NCBI GenBank assembly: GCA_028023455.1 | Contig: JAQFVV010006215.1 | Coordinates: 11,697,473-11,761,472, forward strand | Origin: Epiperipatus broadwayi | Taxonomy: Eukaryota > Onychophora > Udeonychophora > Euonychophora > Peripatidae | Reading direction: 5' to 3' | Length of the DNA: 64,000 bases | In this document: positions 48,101-61,404 of the stretch, piece by piece | How the letters are laid out: each line of letters starts with the position of its first letter | Numbering within the stretch: position 1 is the stretch's first letter | Program-made: the position numbers and the translations under genes | The notes under the pieces: model-generated | The model's input: only the letters and a program-made list of their open reading frames with translations | What the model was told of the DNA's origin: nothing | Databases searched by the model: none

Positions 48101-50176
48101 ATCAAATCAAAACATGTTTATCTATATGCTATACAAATTAATTTTTTTATTTTATTTTATGTTTTAATTAAGCTTGATGTGCAAAAGATTTTTTTAACAT
48201 TCCATTATACCATGGACACTTTAATTTCAATTTACATGTGTTAGAAATAGATGTATATTTATGTTTTTCTATATTATTCATTATTCTAGAAATAAAATGT
48301 TGATAATAAAGTCTAAAACACTTCTGCTTTGTTGATAGAGATATTATATTCATGCTTTCTAATAAGTTATTTTAAAATTCAAAAAATTTTATTTAAAATA
48401 AATTAAAAATTACAAATGTGTAATTTAAAACAGAACAAGTATAAATCATATGCTTAAAATAATTTGTACTGCGCTTATGATTTTTTTTTTAAAGAATATA
48501 TGTTTTATTGTTTAAACTGGTTTTGCAAAAAGATCACCAATAATACATTTAGTAATAATGTTACTAATTTTTATAGAAATAAAGTTACTAAAACAAATTT
48601 GGGACAGCAGCATAATAAAACTGGAATATATTTATATCTCTGTGCTTTTTTTACTACTTTTATAAGAATATAATTATATAAAAACAAACAAAAAATACAC
48701 AATTATGTAAACAAAAAACATATAACATGTTTTGGGTATTATGATGATGCCATGATCTCTATGGCTTTTGACTTTATTTGCATCTATGTATAATGTTAGA
48801 TTACTATACACAGTTTTTTTTTCCCCTGTAGAAATCACTTTAAAATTATTAGTTGAAAAGGTATCTAAAAAAGTCAGTATTATACTATAAAATATAATAT
48901 ATAAGGTAAATTTCACATGAAAGAAGCAAGACCAGCTCATTGGTTTGTTTGGTCTAAAAACAATTTCTGAATATTTTTTCTAAAAAAAAATTATAATTTT
49001 CAATGATTTGTTTATATATTTAAAGTTATTTATGAATGTTTTTATAAAATACTTATTTTAAACCAAATATTTGCAAGAATATAATTAGATTTTATTTGAA
49101 AATATTTTTTAAGAAGACAAGTTGTAAAAGTTCATTATGGCAAAGTTGAAACAATTCTTAATGGCTAACAAGAATGGATTTTGTAAATACTGAAAATAAT
49201 TTTTTTTTAAAATTTTAATATTAATAAATTTAATTATAAATTTGAAGATGTGATTTTTTTTAACAATGTCTAATCTAAATTTCTTTTGAATTTTAAAAAT
49301 GGAATTCAAATAAAAAATATTTTGTTCTACAAACTTTTGAATAGACAAAATTATATATAATATGAAAAATAACATTGCTATAGTTAAGAATTCCATTTAG
49401 AAATTTATTTTATTTTGCAAAATTCAAATGTTAACTTTTAGAATATTTATTGTTTGAAAGTTTATATTTGTAATAAAGATCATCAATATATGATATAGAA
49501 AAAAAGTTTAATTATGAAAATAAAATGTTGTAAATATGGTTGAGTTCTAAACTAAGATCTTTCAAATACAAAGGAAGAAGTTGGATCCTCAAAGAGTTAA
49601 TTTATTAGTGAACATCACTAAAGTCTTTAATTTTAATTTATTACTAACATTTTTTTTTTTAAAAAAAAAAAAGATTGTTTTAATGATTTTTTAAAGGGGG
49701 GGGGGGTGTACTGTAATCAAGTGACTTCTATTGAATACATATCAAATAAATAAGTCTTTTATTTTTATAAATCATGATAATTTTTTTTTTGCTTTTTTAT
49801 GAGGTTTAAGAGATAGAATAAGATTATGAGATAATTTTAAATGTATTTGTTTTTACTTAAAAGTGGCAGAGACAATAATAGCAGAATACTGAAGATAAAA
49901 CTGTTGCTTATTTATTATACTAACATTTAGCCTGGTAGATTGTTTTTCCACCTTAGACAATAATATAATATTGATTATAATTATTCAAAAAAAAAATCAA
50001 ACTGCATTGCTGACACTGATGCAAAATTAAAATTTAATAATGATTTTTAGAAAGTTTCTTTTTAATTTTGTAAAATAATAATAATAATTTTGAGACATAA
50101 TTAAATGTATGTTAATTTTAAAAGTGCATGAAGCAAATTATTTTCCAGAAGGTTTGTGATGATAGTATATTAGATG
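45191..50176. other. A+T-rich intergenic DNA, no gene seen
   Basis: Nearly 5 kb of A+T-rich sequence. The frames at 48168-48353, 48464-48673, 48674-48940 and 49109-49396 are K/N/I/F-rich and show no domain. A G run lies at about 49694-49707. No repeat boundary was recognised by eye. Confidence 0.5.
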
Positions 50177-50665
50177 TGATAATATGTTGAACTATTTCCA
50201 TCATTTATCATAAAACATAGAATGTATAGAAAATTTTAAAATTTATTTAAACTTTTTCAGATATATAAACAACTTGCTAGCAATAACATACAAATAGATA
50301 ACACAGGTTAGTAATTACACAATGTTTCAAGTAATGGTATTCTTCACTCTTCTTCAAGTGCTTCTGACCTAGCCAGTGACAATGTTAACATAGGAGTTGA
50401 ACTTGCACTTTAAAATTCAATATTCGAGAATCTAAAGGTGTAAATTCAACTCCTATATTAATATTATCACTGATCAAGCCAACAACTCTGAAAAAGAGTG
50501 GAGAATAATACTACTAAACACATTATTTAATTACTAACTTGTATTATCTATTTGTGTGTTATTACTAATAAGTTGTTTGCATTTGAAAAGTTTAAATAAA
50601 GTTTAACATTTTCTATACATTCAATATTTAATGATAGCTGACTGAAATAATCCAACATATTATCA
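50177..50665. mobile_element. 489-bp palindromic foldback, family C
   Basis: Left arm begins TGATAATATGTTG (50177-50189) and the right arm ends with its complement (50653-50665). Further paired blocks are GAATGTATAGAAAA, TTAGTAATTA and AGTTGAA/TTCAACT near the centre (about 50425). Arms of about 200 bases tolerate scattered mismatches. On the left-arm minus strand CTTGAAGA (50358-50351) precedes GAAAC (50328-50324), resembling the order in families A and B. It encodes nothing. Confidence 0.8.
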
Positions 50666-51570
50666 CAGTAAATTATTTTGTTTGCTTAAAATTTGCAAAG
50701 AATTTTAAACAGAAAAATAATTATATTATTTGATTATTTTATAAAATTGTATTCTGATAATAAAATTAAAATCTACCATATAAAATGCCCATATTTTGCT
50801 GTGTATTTTTTTTTTAAATTTAACTCGCAAAAAATAATTGTTTTTAAATTATTTTGAATATTGTGAATTAGTTGTTCAGCATTAAGCTTATAAATAATAA
50901 ATGCTTATAATAATAATAAATAACTGGAATTTCTTATATTAATATTTTTATTAATATTAAAAGTGAATAAAACTCATAATCACAATTTAACACAAAATAT
51001 CACATTAAAGAATACAATATTTTTTATATTATAATTTAAATATAATGCTAAAAGCATTGGTTGTCAACATTTTTATGTTTTTTTTTTTCTACAAATAAGC
51101 ATTGTTTATACTATTTAAACCAAAAATGTATCCAATAGTTATGTCAGTACAAACGTAATGGCATTATTTTATGAATGCTTTAAGACTTGTGCTTTATTAT
51201 TACAAATCTATAAATGTAATTTTTACATGTTTATATAATAAACTACATTTTATATTATAAAATATTCTGAACATTTTTGTAAAATAAATTTATTTACAGA
51301 AGTACAAATGTATAAATAGAATACAAGATATAAATTACAATTAAACTTAAGAATAATGTTGCATTTAAGTTTGAACAAAAAATAATATCTGGCTATATAA
51401 TACTGTTAATATTTTTATATACAATTGTGATGAAATGTTGATAAACAGATAGCAGTGTTTATAAAACAGGATGAGTTGCATATAAATGATAGCTTGATCC
51501 AAAACTTTTTATACCAGTTTTTCAGAAGTATCAATGTTTTAAATAGAAATATATTCTATATACTTGAAGT
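50666..51570. other. A+T-rich spacer, no gene seen
   Basis: No feature recognised. Confidence 0.5.
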
Positions 51571-51815
51571 CTAGATGTAATATAGGAAATTTGAACACAG
51601 ACTTTGAAGCTCTTTTCAGCCATCCACTCTATTTCATTCAACCAATACACATGACCACATACATGTGAAGAAAGATAAATGATCTCCAATATATGTATTT
51701 TGTGCAGGACCAGCTCCTATCATATCTTTTTCATGTATGTGGTCACATGTATCAATTATATGAGATAGAGTGGATGACTGAAGAGAGATTGAAAGTCTAT
51801 GTTCAAATCTATATT
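51571..51815. repeat. Short foldback repeat, copy 2
   Basis: Arms at about 51571-51668 and 51734-51815 are reverse complements with the ATCCACTC/GAGTGGAT core and a GAAAGTCTRTGTTCAAAT-like block shared with 2534-2727. The inner blocks CACATGACCACATACATG and its complement flank a unique centre. Both copies lack any coding frame. Confidence 0.75.
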
Positions 51816-54800
51816 ATAAAAGTATTTTGTAAATCAAAATAGAAAACAAATAAGTAAAAATAAATATAGATTACTTAAATGATTTAAAGGCTGAGGATGG
51901 CATGATTGTTTTTAAAAATAACACTTTAGAATTGCAGAAATGCTACAAGACTAATTACATGAAGACAATAAGAATAGAAGATAAATACTTCAAAATATAA
52001 AGTAATGTTTAATGGTTTTTCAAAATTTTTAAAAGTAAAGCTTAATGTCAATGATTTTTTTTAAAAAAAAAAAAATAACTACTTGCTCAAATATTAATAC
52101 AAATAAATAAATAATTGAATAGTATTGTTCAAGATTTCATAAAGAAGTTTGTGCACTAAAACTTTCAGAATTGAAATTGTTTGGAAACCCTTATACACTC
52201 CAAAATCTGACACTCTACCATTGTACTTAACCATAGGACATCAATTCAAATCATTCTATTTAAGATTAAATTATTTTTATTAAAAGTATTTCATTCAAGT
52301 TTAATTTTAAATTATTTATTGGAGTAACATTTTTTATTTAATTTTGTAAAAAAATAGAAACTCAGAAAAATAAATTAATATATACATATATTTTAAAATT
52401 AAATAAAGCACATTTAAGTAAAATACCCATAAAATAATATGCCTAATTAGCATATGTTATTCATTTCTATTTCTATTTTAGAGTTTCCAAAAATTATTTA
52501 TCTCTAAATCAGCAATCATAAAATGTTTAAACTTATAAAAATAAATTTCAGTGAAAATAATAAATAATGGGAAGTTAAGCAGTAGTCACATATAAACATT
52601 AAAGTTATTATTTACATTTAATACTATTTGAGTTTGCAGCCACAGCTGTTCTTTACAGACATAGGAGATTTAGAAATGGTATAAGAAGGGTACTATTGAA
52701 ATTCTCTTAATTCTTCAGTTAAGGAAGCTCAGAAATTAAAGAACTGGATTGATAGTATTGTGAAATAAAATGAGAGATGAATTGAATACCAAATGTTGAC
52801 TCAACACAATATTTTTTTATTAATATTAAATAAAGTGAATAAAACTCATAGCCACAATTTAACACAAAATATCACATTAAAGAATACAATATCTAGATAT
52901 AAGTATAAAAAAACCTCTCTTTTTTTGGCCATACATGGATATATATGGTTACATGCACATGTAGATGTACATATAAAAAATAATTACAATAATAAAAATT
53001 TATAATAAAAAGTAATTACAGATAATTGAATCTAAAAAAATTAAATATCTTAATACAAAATAAAATAATATTTCATTCACACACATATATTTACATAAAG
53101 ATTAACTTATTGATTGCATTTACAATAATTATAAAAAAAGTAATCAATGTCTGTATATTTGGTAGGTTTAAAATAAAATATTATTCCACATGTACATTTA
53201 TATATGTATAGATAGGGATTAATTTATAAATTGTATTGATATAAAAAACATAAAAGTATATTAAATAATTAACATCACTTCCGGGACGTATAGTTGTTTT
53301 TTTTCTACTCTAAACATTTAATTTATAAATGCAAAGAAATATCTGAAGCTAAGTTCTCTTCAATACTAAAAAAGAAAAAAATATATTTTAATTTGTCATG
53401 ATATTTCTTTTTTTCTCTTCTTCTTTTCTCTTCTTTAAAAAAAGCTTGTCACACAATTCAAGACATCCGAATATTCTTCGTGTGTAAAAGCATAAAACAA
53501 GAAATATAAGGATTCATATTTAGATATCTCCACATTATCATTTTTTTCTTATTAGGCAGACATTGGTGCTCTGTAATTATATACAGACTCACATGATAAT
53601 GAAGAAAGAGGACTAGTATAATAAATAAACATCTACTTTATTATGTTTTCCATGATCAACTTAGCAAACAGCATTTTGGTAAGGCAAGACTTGGCAATCC
53701 ACATAATAACAATGTTTATTCTTTGAAACCTGATTGATGGCACTTTGTAATGAAATGTAGTTATGCAGCTCTTATTAACAATCCAAAGAGTTTAGGCTAT
53801 GGCTTTAATTAAATTTTTTCTGCCTAAAGTTTCATTTCAGAAGTAAAGCTTGCATTGTTTTCTGCCCAGCAATTCAAAATTCTCATCCTTAAGTTTAAAC
53901 CCTTATTTATAGCAATACACATGAAAAAAACTGCCATCGGTTTGTTTTTTAATCTCTATTTTTTTTTCTAATTAAATCTAGTTAAATCTTTTAATTAATT
54001 AATAAAAATGTTACAAGAAATTTAAAAAAAAAAAAAAATCTAATCAATACACACAAAAAAAAACTATTTTTCAAATCTAACTTTAATAAGAGAAAAACAA
54101 AATTATTTTCTCTTTTACAAAATAAAAATGATATAAATGATAATTAAAATTTTTGATAAATTTTACTCCATTTTCATTAATTACACTTTTACTGGATAAT
54201 AAAAAAACATCAACTTAATTTTCTCCTCTTTTTAGCTTTTAGATAGATAAAACAAATAAAATAATATTTTTATTTATGATTAAAAAAAATAAAATATATG
54301 TACAACTAACGGAAAATTATTCTACTATATGGTGTATATATTGTACTGCTAGTGAGTATATATGTTAAAAACATACGTTCTGCATTACATATGTTATCAT
54401 TTAAAAATAAATGATTAAATTTTTATTTTAAAAAAAAATGACAATAGTAAAATAGAAAGAAAAATATGTTTTTAAAGTAGATTTTAAAATGAAAACTTGT
54501 AAAACTAAAAGAATTTCATCATTTTTTTTAGAATAAACTGTTTATAGCAAGAGGGTGGGGGAGTAGAATTGAAATACAAAAAGATTTTAAAACTCATTCT
54601 CTCCTTTTTTTTAAAAAAAAAGTAAATATGAAAAGTTAGAATAAAATTTGTTTGTAAAAGAAAAACTTTCAAAAATGTAATTAATTAGTTTATTTTGATT
54701 GATAATAAAATCAATACTTGAATTAATTAAAAAACTGTAAACTATATTATTGAGATAGTAGATGAATCTGGATGAAGTATTAAGAAAACAAAAAATGTAA

Positions 54801-55268
54801 AAATAATTAAAAGACAGATTTCAAGTTTACAATCAAAATTTAAAACTATGATAAGGAATTAAAAACAATGAGAGAAAAAATATAGAGTTGCTTGTGATTT
54901 GGGTGTTTGTATGTGACTTTAGCAATAAGATATAATGGTGATTCATCATAGTTGCTTGAGCAGTAGATAATCATTTTAACTAGAGTAAAATCTTTGTGAT
55001 GATTCACAATTTTTTTCAATAAAATATTAATAAACTTTTTTCATTACTGTTATAAATCCCTGCCATTTTTGTCCTAATAGTTGATATTTTTACATGATAT
55101 ATATTATACAGAAATACTGAATGTGCATGTTTTATACACACAAAATCTTATTAAATTATCATTAATGTTTAGTTTGGCCTATAGTTTTTGTATAATTTTT
55201 TGTCTGTTTAAGCTAATTTTTTAGAAGAATGATCAGGCAAAGATTGTTAGAATTACTATTCGTGTGAT
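51816..55268. other. A+T-rich intergenic DNA, no gene seen
   Basis: A less A+T-rich patch at about 53640-53910 has no domain signature. The frames at 52793-53005 and 53026-53211 are low-complexity. About 52800-52900 repeats a short phrase (ATAAAACTCATA.CACAATTTAACACAAAATATCACATTAAAG) also present near 50965-51010, which indicates a dispersed repeat. Confidence 0.5.
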
Positions 55269-55850
55269 TAAAACAGGCCAAACTCTCTATATGTATTGCC
55301 ACTCAATGCAAGCCAGAGTAATCAATGGATGCCAGAAGGCTTGTGCATAAAATTCCCATCTAGTGTCTACTCATCCAATATCCCCAGACTAGTTTCTGGC
55401 TTGTGGCCTTCATCAATGAGGAACCTTGGATGTGAGAGCACTACACCTAGATCTTAGGATCTAATGCAATCCTTCAGCAGCCATCTTTCATCTCTACTTA
55501 ACTACAAAACCATGAGACTTAAATTGAAAACACTATATTTTCAACCCAAGCTCATCAGCTTATATAGTCATATAGGTCTGAACTCAGTTCAGTACCTATA
55601 CATTTTGGTGTCTTTGGATCTTTAATAACCATAGCCACTACTATCCTGTCAAAGAGAATTGGTTTTAAGCCAGATAAACATCACATGATCACTATTTCTT
55701 ATGCTTGCTCTTAACTGTTATTAAAAGAAGCAAAAACTCTCTATACCTGAGTGGCAATACGTATAGAGATTTTAATAACAGTTACGAGCAAGCATAAGAA
55801 ATAGTGATCATGTGATGTTTATTCATATGATGTTCGTTGGTTCACTTACA
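55269..55850. mobile_element. Foldback element, family A, copy 2 (longest)
   Basis: The left arm and interior match copy 1 (3284-3540), including TTGTGCATAAAATTCC, the CTTGTGGCCTT block and TGAGAGCACT. The interior then extends past the point where copy 1 enters its right arm. A second nested palindrome follows (about 55663-55850): the shared tail (CATCACATGATCACTATT and on) and its reverse complement flank ACTCTCTATA...TATAGAGA. This copy is thus both longer and rearranged. On the minus strand a hammerhead-like order TTGATGA..GAAAC + ACTAGT lies at 55416-55388. Confidence 0.8.
55388..55416 (-). ncRNA. Hammerhead-like core, foldback family A, copy 2
   Basis: On the minus strand TTGATGA (first core base changed from C to T), AGGC, loop CACAA, GCC, A, GAAAC, followed by CTAGT so that ACTAGT is a perfect palindrome. 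Compared with 3400-3428, the stem III palindrome is intact here while the CTGANGA box is damaged; the two copies complement each other as evidence for the ancestral motif. Confidence 0.35.
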
Positions 55851-56813
55851 GCGATGTACCCTTTTAAGCACAGAAACTCCTGACTTCATTTAAGGATCTA
55901 TAGTCATTGTGACAATGTTTAGCAAATATATATATACACACATACGTTTTATCATATGTTATATTTGAGCATGTATTTCTCTTACTTCATGCATTAATAT
56001 TCTATTAAAACAAATACATATGGAATAGATCAATTATTTTATATTTTTCAAAATAATAATAAAAACAATACATAGTAAGTTGAAATTACGTTATTAATTT
56101 TTATAATAAAAATTGGAATTCGGGTGAGTTTTTTTTTTAAATCTTAATGGATATAAATAACTTAAATATACCAACATTAGATTAATAAAATTTAATAATG
56201 TTTTAATATTTCAAATCTCTGACAGTTTTAATCTATGTATGATCATTAATTGCTATGAAAATAGATATTTCATTTAAAAGAAATAGACAAGTTAATTTCA
56301 GTTTGTCCGCATAATAGTTTGATGTCTCAATTTTCATTTAATTAATTAATTGCTTTCAGACGTTTTCAAACCAGACTAAACAAAATACTCTACTCAAAGA
56401 AACTGGTAAAATTAAAAACCAAGTACTTTATAAATACAGTAATATTTTTTAAAAAAAGAGCATAACTTTTACAAAATATCTATTTAATATGTTTAATGAT
56501 CTTTAATATATATAACGAAAAAGGCATAATATTGAACTTCATTTAAGCAACGGGGAAACATCTTATAAACTGAAAATAATAGCATGGAATATATGGAAAC
56601 ATAAAATATCCTGTGCTACTTTAGCAAATCCGTGGATCCATAGTCTATCTTTTTTGGATTCAAAATAGTTTTTTGTAACAATCTTAAAAAATGTACTGAA
56701 ATTGCATGGAGTTGTGATCTAAATAGCTTGAAACAGCTTCTTTCGTAATTGCATGTTATACTGTTGAATAATGTGGTCCCATTTGAAGAAAAAATGCTAA
56801 TAACATTTAAATA
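55851..56813. other. A+T-rich spacer, no gene seen
   Basis: No feature recognised except the minus frame 56616-56849, which runs into the foldback and has no domain. Confidence 0.5.
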
Positions 56814-57110
56814 AAACAGGCAAATCTCACTATACGTATTGCCACACACAGCAAGCTAAAGTAATCAATGGATGCCAGAAGGCTTGTGCATAAAATCCCC
56901 ATCTAGTGCCTACTCATCCAATATCCCCATACTAGTTTCTGGCTTGTGGCCTTCTTACTAGATGAGGATTTTATGCACAAGCCTTCTGGCATCCATTGAT
57001 TACTCTAGCTTGCTGTGTGTGGCAATACGTATAGTGAGATTTGCCTGTTTTAATAACAGTTATAAGCAAGCATAAAAGTGGTGATCATGTGATGTTTATT
57101 GGCTTAAAAC
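56814..57110. mobile_element. Foldback element, family A, copy 3 (near-perfect hairpin)
   Basis: Two arms of about 95 bases (56814-56910 and 56955-57051) are almost perfect reverse complements, separated by only about 45 bases. The interior stops right after CTTGTGGCCTTCTTA, so most of the middle present in copies 1 and 2 is deleted, including half of the hammerhead-like motif. The shared tail follows to about 57110. It is the best preserved palindrome in the window. Confidence 0.88.
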
Positions 57111-57760
57111 ATTTAAATATTGTTGTGAGAAATATTGCTGACACCATTAAATTTCCTTTTTTAAAATAGCTGATCATTCTTTTGCATATCCAAATGTTAG
57201 AAGTTATATAGAAAAAATAAAAATTATTAATAAACCACTAATGGACTTTGAATTTCACTATCTAATATATATTTCAAATCAAGACTTTTTCCCTAGATAG
57301 TTGAACCTTTTGGAAGACTTTAAATACTTTTTTTTTAATAATAAACCTAGTTAATAGTAATAAACATAACAATTCGATCTAGCTATAAATTTAAGGTTAC
57401 TTAGAGTAACTGTATTTGATTATTTCAGAAATAAAATTTAACATTTGACTTATATAGTTGTGGTAAGTATCAATTATAAACTATATAGTAGCTGTCTAAT
57501 TTATGCATTCAATCACAGAATTGAATGACTTAATAGTCAAGAGTAATTCTAATTTTTAATTAGCAGGTCTATTAATACTTTAATAACGATTGTAAAAAGT
57601 TAGCAATCTTTTAAAAAATCTATTTATAAATTATACAGTACAGCATTTTAATCTAAAGTAGATCAAAGCTGTTATATTTTCTCAATCTCTTTGTGTAATA
57701 TAAAAAAATGAAAAACATATTTTTAAATGTTTAATAAAATGCTCAATTTTTATTTTTTGT
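57111..57760. other. A+T-rich spacer, no gene seen
   Basis: No feature recognised. Confidence 0.5.
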
Positions 57761-57769
57761 ATATATTTT

Positions 57770-59680
57770 ATCTTGGCAGGTTCAAAAGTTACAACTCCTG
57801 GATCAATCCCCAGCTATTTAATTACTTATTCATAAGTATTTTTAGACATCTTAGCTATTAATAAAATATCATAAAAGAACTTGTACAGATTCTAACCGGG
57901 AGCTAGATCCACTAGTGGTTTTATTAACTCCTTCAATTTTGCCACAGAAATCATAGATTTGACAATCATTTGTATTATATTTGTCCATATCTACATAGAT
58001 CAATAACTGTTAAATTCTATTTATGAAGAAAATGAGCCTAATGACCATAGATTGTTTTGAATCTATTGATTAGACTCCAGCTGGCATATAAAAAGATTAA
58101 ATACAAATGGCTTTAATCATAGATCTGGAAAAAGAAATTTGTTTGAAACTTCATGAGAATTTTATTTTTATTCTATAAATTATTTAATTATAGATTCTGG
58201 TTGAACATCCAAAGGGAAAATCTTGACTTCAGATAAGATTTAAGTGGTGAAATTATATCATGTATTTCTGGTAAGTCTGATCTGCTTAACAACTTTTAAT
58301 ATAGTTTTTATGAAACTAATAAAGAAACATTTTTTTCAAAAATGGCTTAGAATTCAGCAAAAAAATATATTAATGCTAATCCTTGATAAATCAAGAAAAT
58401 AGGTTCCTAAGTGGCATGGGATAGGAGTGAGTTTCAGTCTATTATTGCAAAAAGTTATTTTTAACTTGAGATATTACTCTATTGTTTAGATTTAAAAAAA
58501 AAGCTTACTGTCTTTTATTGGATTTGGAATAAATCTCCAATCTTTTTTTTTTCATATCCTTATTAAGATACTTTTCTACCTACTTCAGAAAAGGATCTCT
58601 TTTGAAAAGTCACTATCATACTATCAGCATATATGAATTTCCTGCATTCTATTTCTAAAAAATCACTAATAAATATATTAAATAAAATAATGAGAGATTG
58701 AATTCTATGGAAGACCATTTTGTAAAATTTTGCATCTATTTCAATTATTATTTACTATCACTTTGAATTTTTCTATTGGAGATATTGTGTCAAAAAAATT
58801 AATGACTTTTCTTCGTATATAATTATAGAAACTTTGAGAAGAAAATCATTTTTCCAAATTGCTGTGCATTGATTCTTCAATTACAGTGCACAAATGTTAA
58901 TTCATAAAATAGTTAGAGTTTAATTCCCCAAATAGTTTGATGCTAATAGTTTATACAAAGTTCTCAATTGTTCCAAGTTAAGCATGTGAGGAGAGATTGG
59001 CGTATACAAATTAACACAGTTCTGGTTCTCGCCAAGATGTCTTAAAAAATACACTATGTATGTACAATAATGAATACTCAAACTATAATCCTGCACATAT
59101 AGTTTCTACATCTTAAATTGCTCTTTTCTCAATGTAGGATAATTCTCAATTCTCACTGTTTCTTTGCAACAGATGCTCTACTAGGATTTACTGAATGTGC
59201 TATGTACTCTCTCCGATAAACTCTAATTTTTTTGGAGTGCACAAACTTGTATAAAACTTTTACAAAATATAACACAAATAGAATCATATGTTAAAATTAT
59301 ATCACTAAAGATACCACTTGTTTTTAATTTATTAGCCTTTTTCAATATTATTTGATAAAAAATAAAACTTGTTTACAGCAGCTTCTTTATTGCTTAAATT
59401 AAATATGTTCTCTATATAGAGGGCTCTCAGAAAAATCATTGCTAAGTTTATATTGTTTTGTGATTTTCAGTTTTGCATTTAAGTGAAATTTTCGGAATAG
59501 TTTCTCTATGTATGAATAACATTATGGAATTCCTCCCACATTTTAGCATTAGATTCTAAATTTTCAAAAAACTCTGGAGATATTCTATCTGCTCTTGATG
59601 TCTTTCTTGATTAAGACAATTCAGGACAAATTCAATTCACCACTATCTACTAATTTTATCATATTGATATTAGAGGAATC
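57770..59680 (-). pseudogene. Jockey/CR1-type LINE reverse transcriptase relic
   Basis: On the minus strand, RT pieces appear in order across shifting frames. An RT N-terminal block with ISPEFFENLESNAKMWEEF lies at about 59612-59530. NLEQLRTLYKLLA follows near 58985-58945, NGLPWNSISHYFI near 58730-58690, then the catalytic box FIYADSMI near 58648-58620, where the second Asp is Ser. RLEIYSKSNKRQ, a HLNNR-like block and a YPMPL block follow (58540-58400), then C-terminal sequence to about 57770. The order is that of jockey/CR1-type LINE RTs. Many stops, and a lost catalytic Asp, make it dead. An endonuclease domain upstream (59700-60300) could not be confirmed. Confidence 0.65.
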
Positions 59681-60835
59681 TAACATATAAAATTGGCAAT
59701 CTTAGCAGTGACAATAGTAGTTCTTTTAAAGTTGCTTTAAGTCCACTACATTTATTTAAAAATGATTAGATTTTATGATGAGATCTTGTAAAGTTTTTCT
59801 TTTCTATTATTTTTTTCTTTACTTTTTTCTGGTGCAATCTCATAAATTACAAGTTTGACAGCAATTTTTGAAATTTTGGTAGACAAAAATTAGATATAAA
59901 GAGATATTTCCAATTTTGTTTTGAAGTGAAATAAATTCTCTATGATATCCACAAGGAATGGACTCTTTGTCAGTTATTATAAGGTTATTAAGTCTTTCAT
60001 AGCAAGAGGAATTTGGAGAGGGCTTTTATAAGTTGACTCTTCAAAATATCCAGTATATTGACTCCAGTTAATTTTTATAAATTGCATCTCATAACTATAG
60101 CTTTCAACTATTTAAATACTGATAAGAATGATTACACTTGGTTTGTGTTGATTATAGGAGAAATAAATCAATATCAGTAGTTCAGAAATCAATAATGAAT
60201 CATTTTTGTAAAAACAAACATAAGTTAGGAATCATTTCTATTCTCTATTTGTTTGAGTAAAAAGAGTATTTTTGCCTGGAATTTTAAAATAAGTGGATGT
60301 TGTTTAAATCCATTCATTTTAAAAGTTCACTACCTGCTTGATCACATTTACATATCCCTAGCTACCTAAAAATTGAAACGCTTACATATACAAAAAGTGT
60401 AGAAAGATCTAACAATAGACAATTTGTATAGCAAGTTTTGTAAATATTGCATAAGTAAATAGTATCTACCCAAATGGTGTTTGCTAGATTATTTAAACTA
60501 ATTTTAATAGTTATTTGTTTTACAAAATAATTTGAAACAAAAGTAGACATATTATGTTTAAAGTACATTCTATCAATAATCAGTGTAAATCCAGGATTTG
60601 TTTGTATGTATGCATTATTAGAAGAATTATCTCTTGAAGTATAATTTCCAGCTAAGAAAAATTTAAAAAGTCTTTGTTTTTTTTAACTAAATGAAACAGT
60701 TGTGTTCAACAGACTTTTTGGTGTTTGTGAAAATAATGAAATATTTTTTTGTATTTAAATTTTATAAGTTTCGACTGTATTTTTAGATATACTATATGAA
60801 CTTTGAATAAATATACACAATAAAAATGTTATTAA
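59681..60835. other. Possible eroded 5' part of the LINE, then A+T-rich DNA
   Basis: On the minus strand this lies upstream of the RT relic and may be its eroded N-terminal region to about 60300, but I could not identify endonuclease motifs. The frame 60362-60568 (minus) shows no domain. Confidence 0.35.
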
Positions 60836-61087
<252 letters not shown>

Positions 61088-61308
61088 AAAAAAAAACAAA
61101 CAACCAACAAACAAAGAGAAAAAAAGAAAAAAACTAAATAACTCCTCAAACCTTAAAATTTTTATTTTTTTTTTTTTTTTAATTTTTATATTTTTATAGT
61201 TCATTAACTACAAAGTGTAACCACTAAATTCATTTATATGTGTTTACCTCATATAATTTATTTTATTTTTAATTTTAAATTTTTTTTAAAATAAACTTAT
61301 GTAAACCA

Positions 61309-61336
61309 TTGAGATCAATAAAGCCTTTATTGAAAC

Positions 61337-61404
<68 letters not shown>

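Noticed and set aside
57780-57830. Minus-strand residues LGIDPGVVTF recalling TnpB/Fanzor RuvC
   Set aside because: The stretch is the C-terminal end of the decayed LINE, has stops on both sides, and shows no other RuvC or zinc-finger motif.
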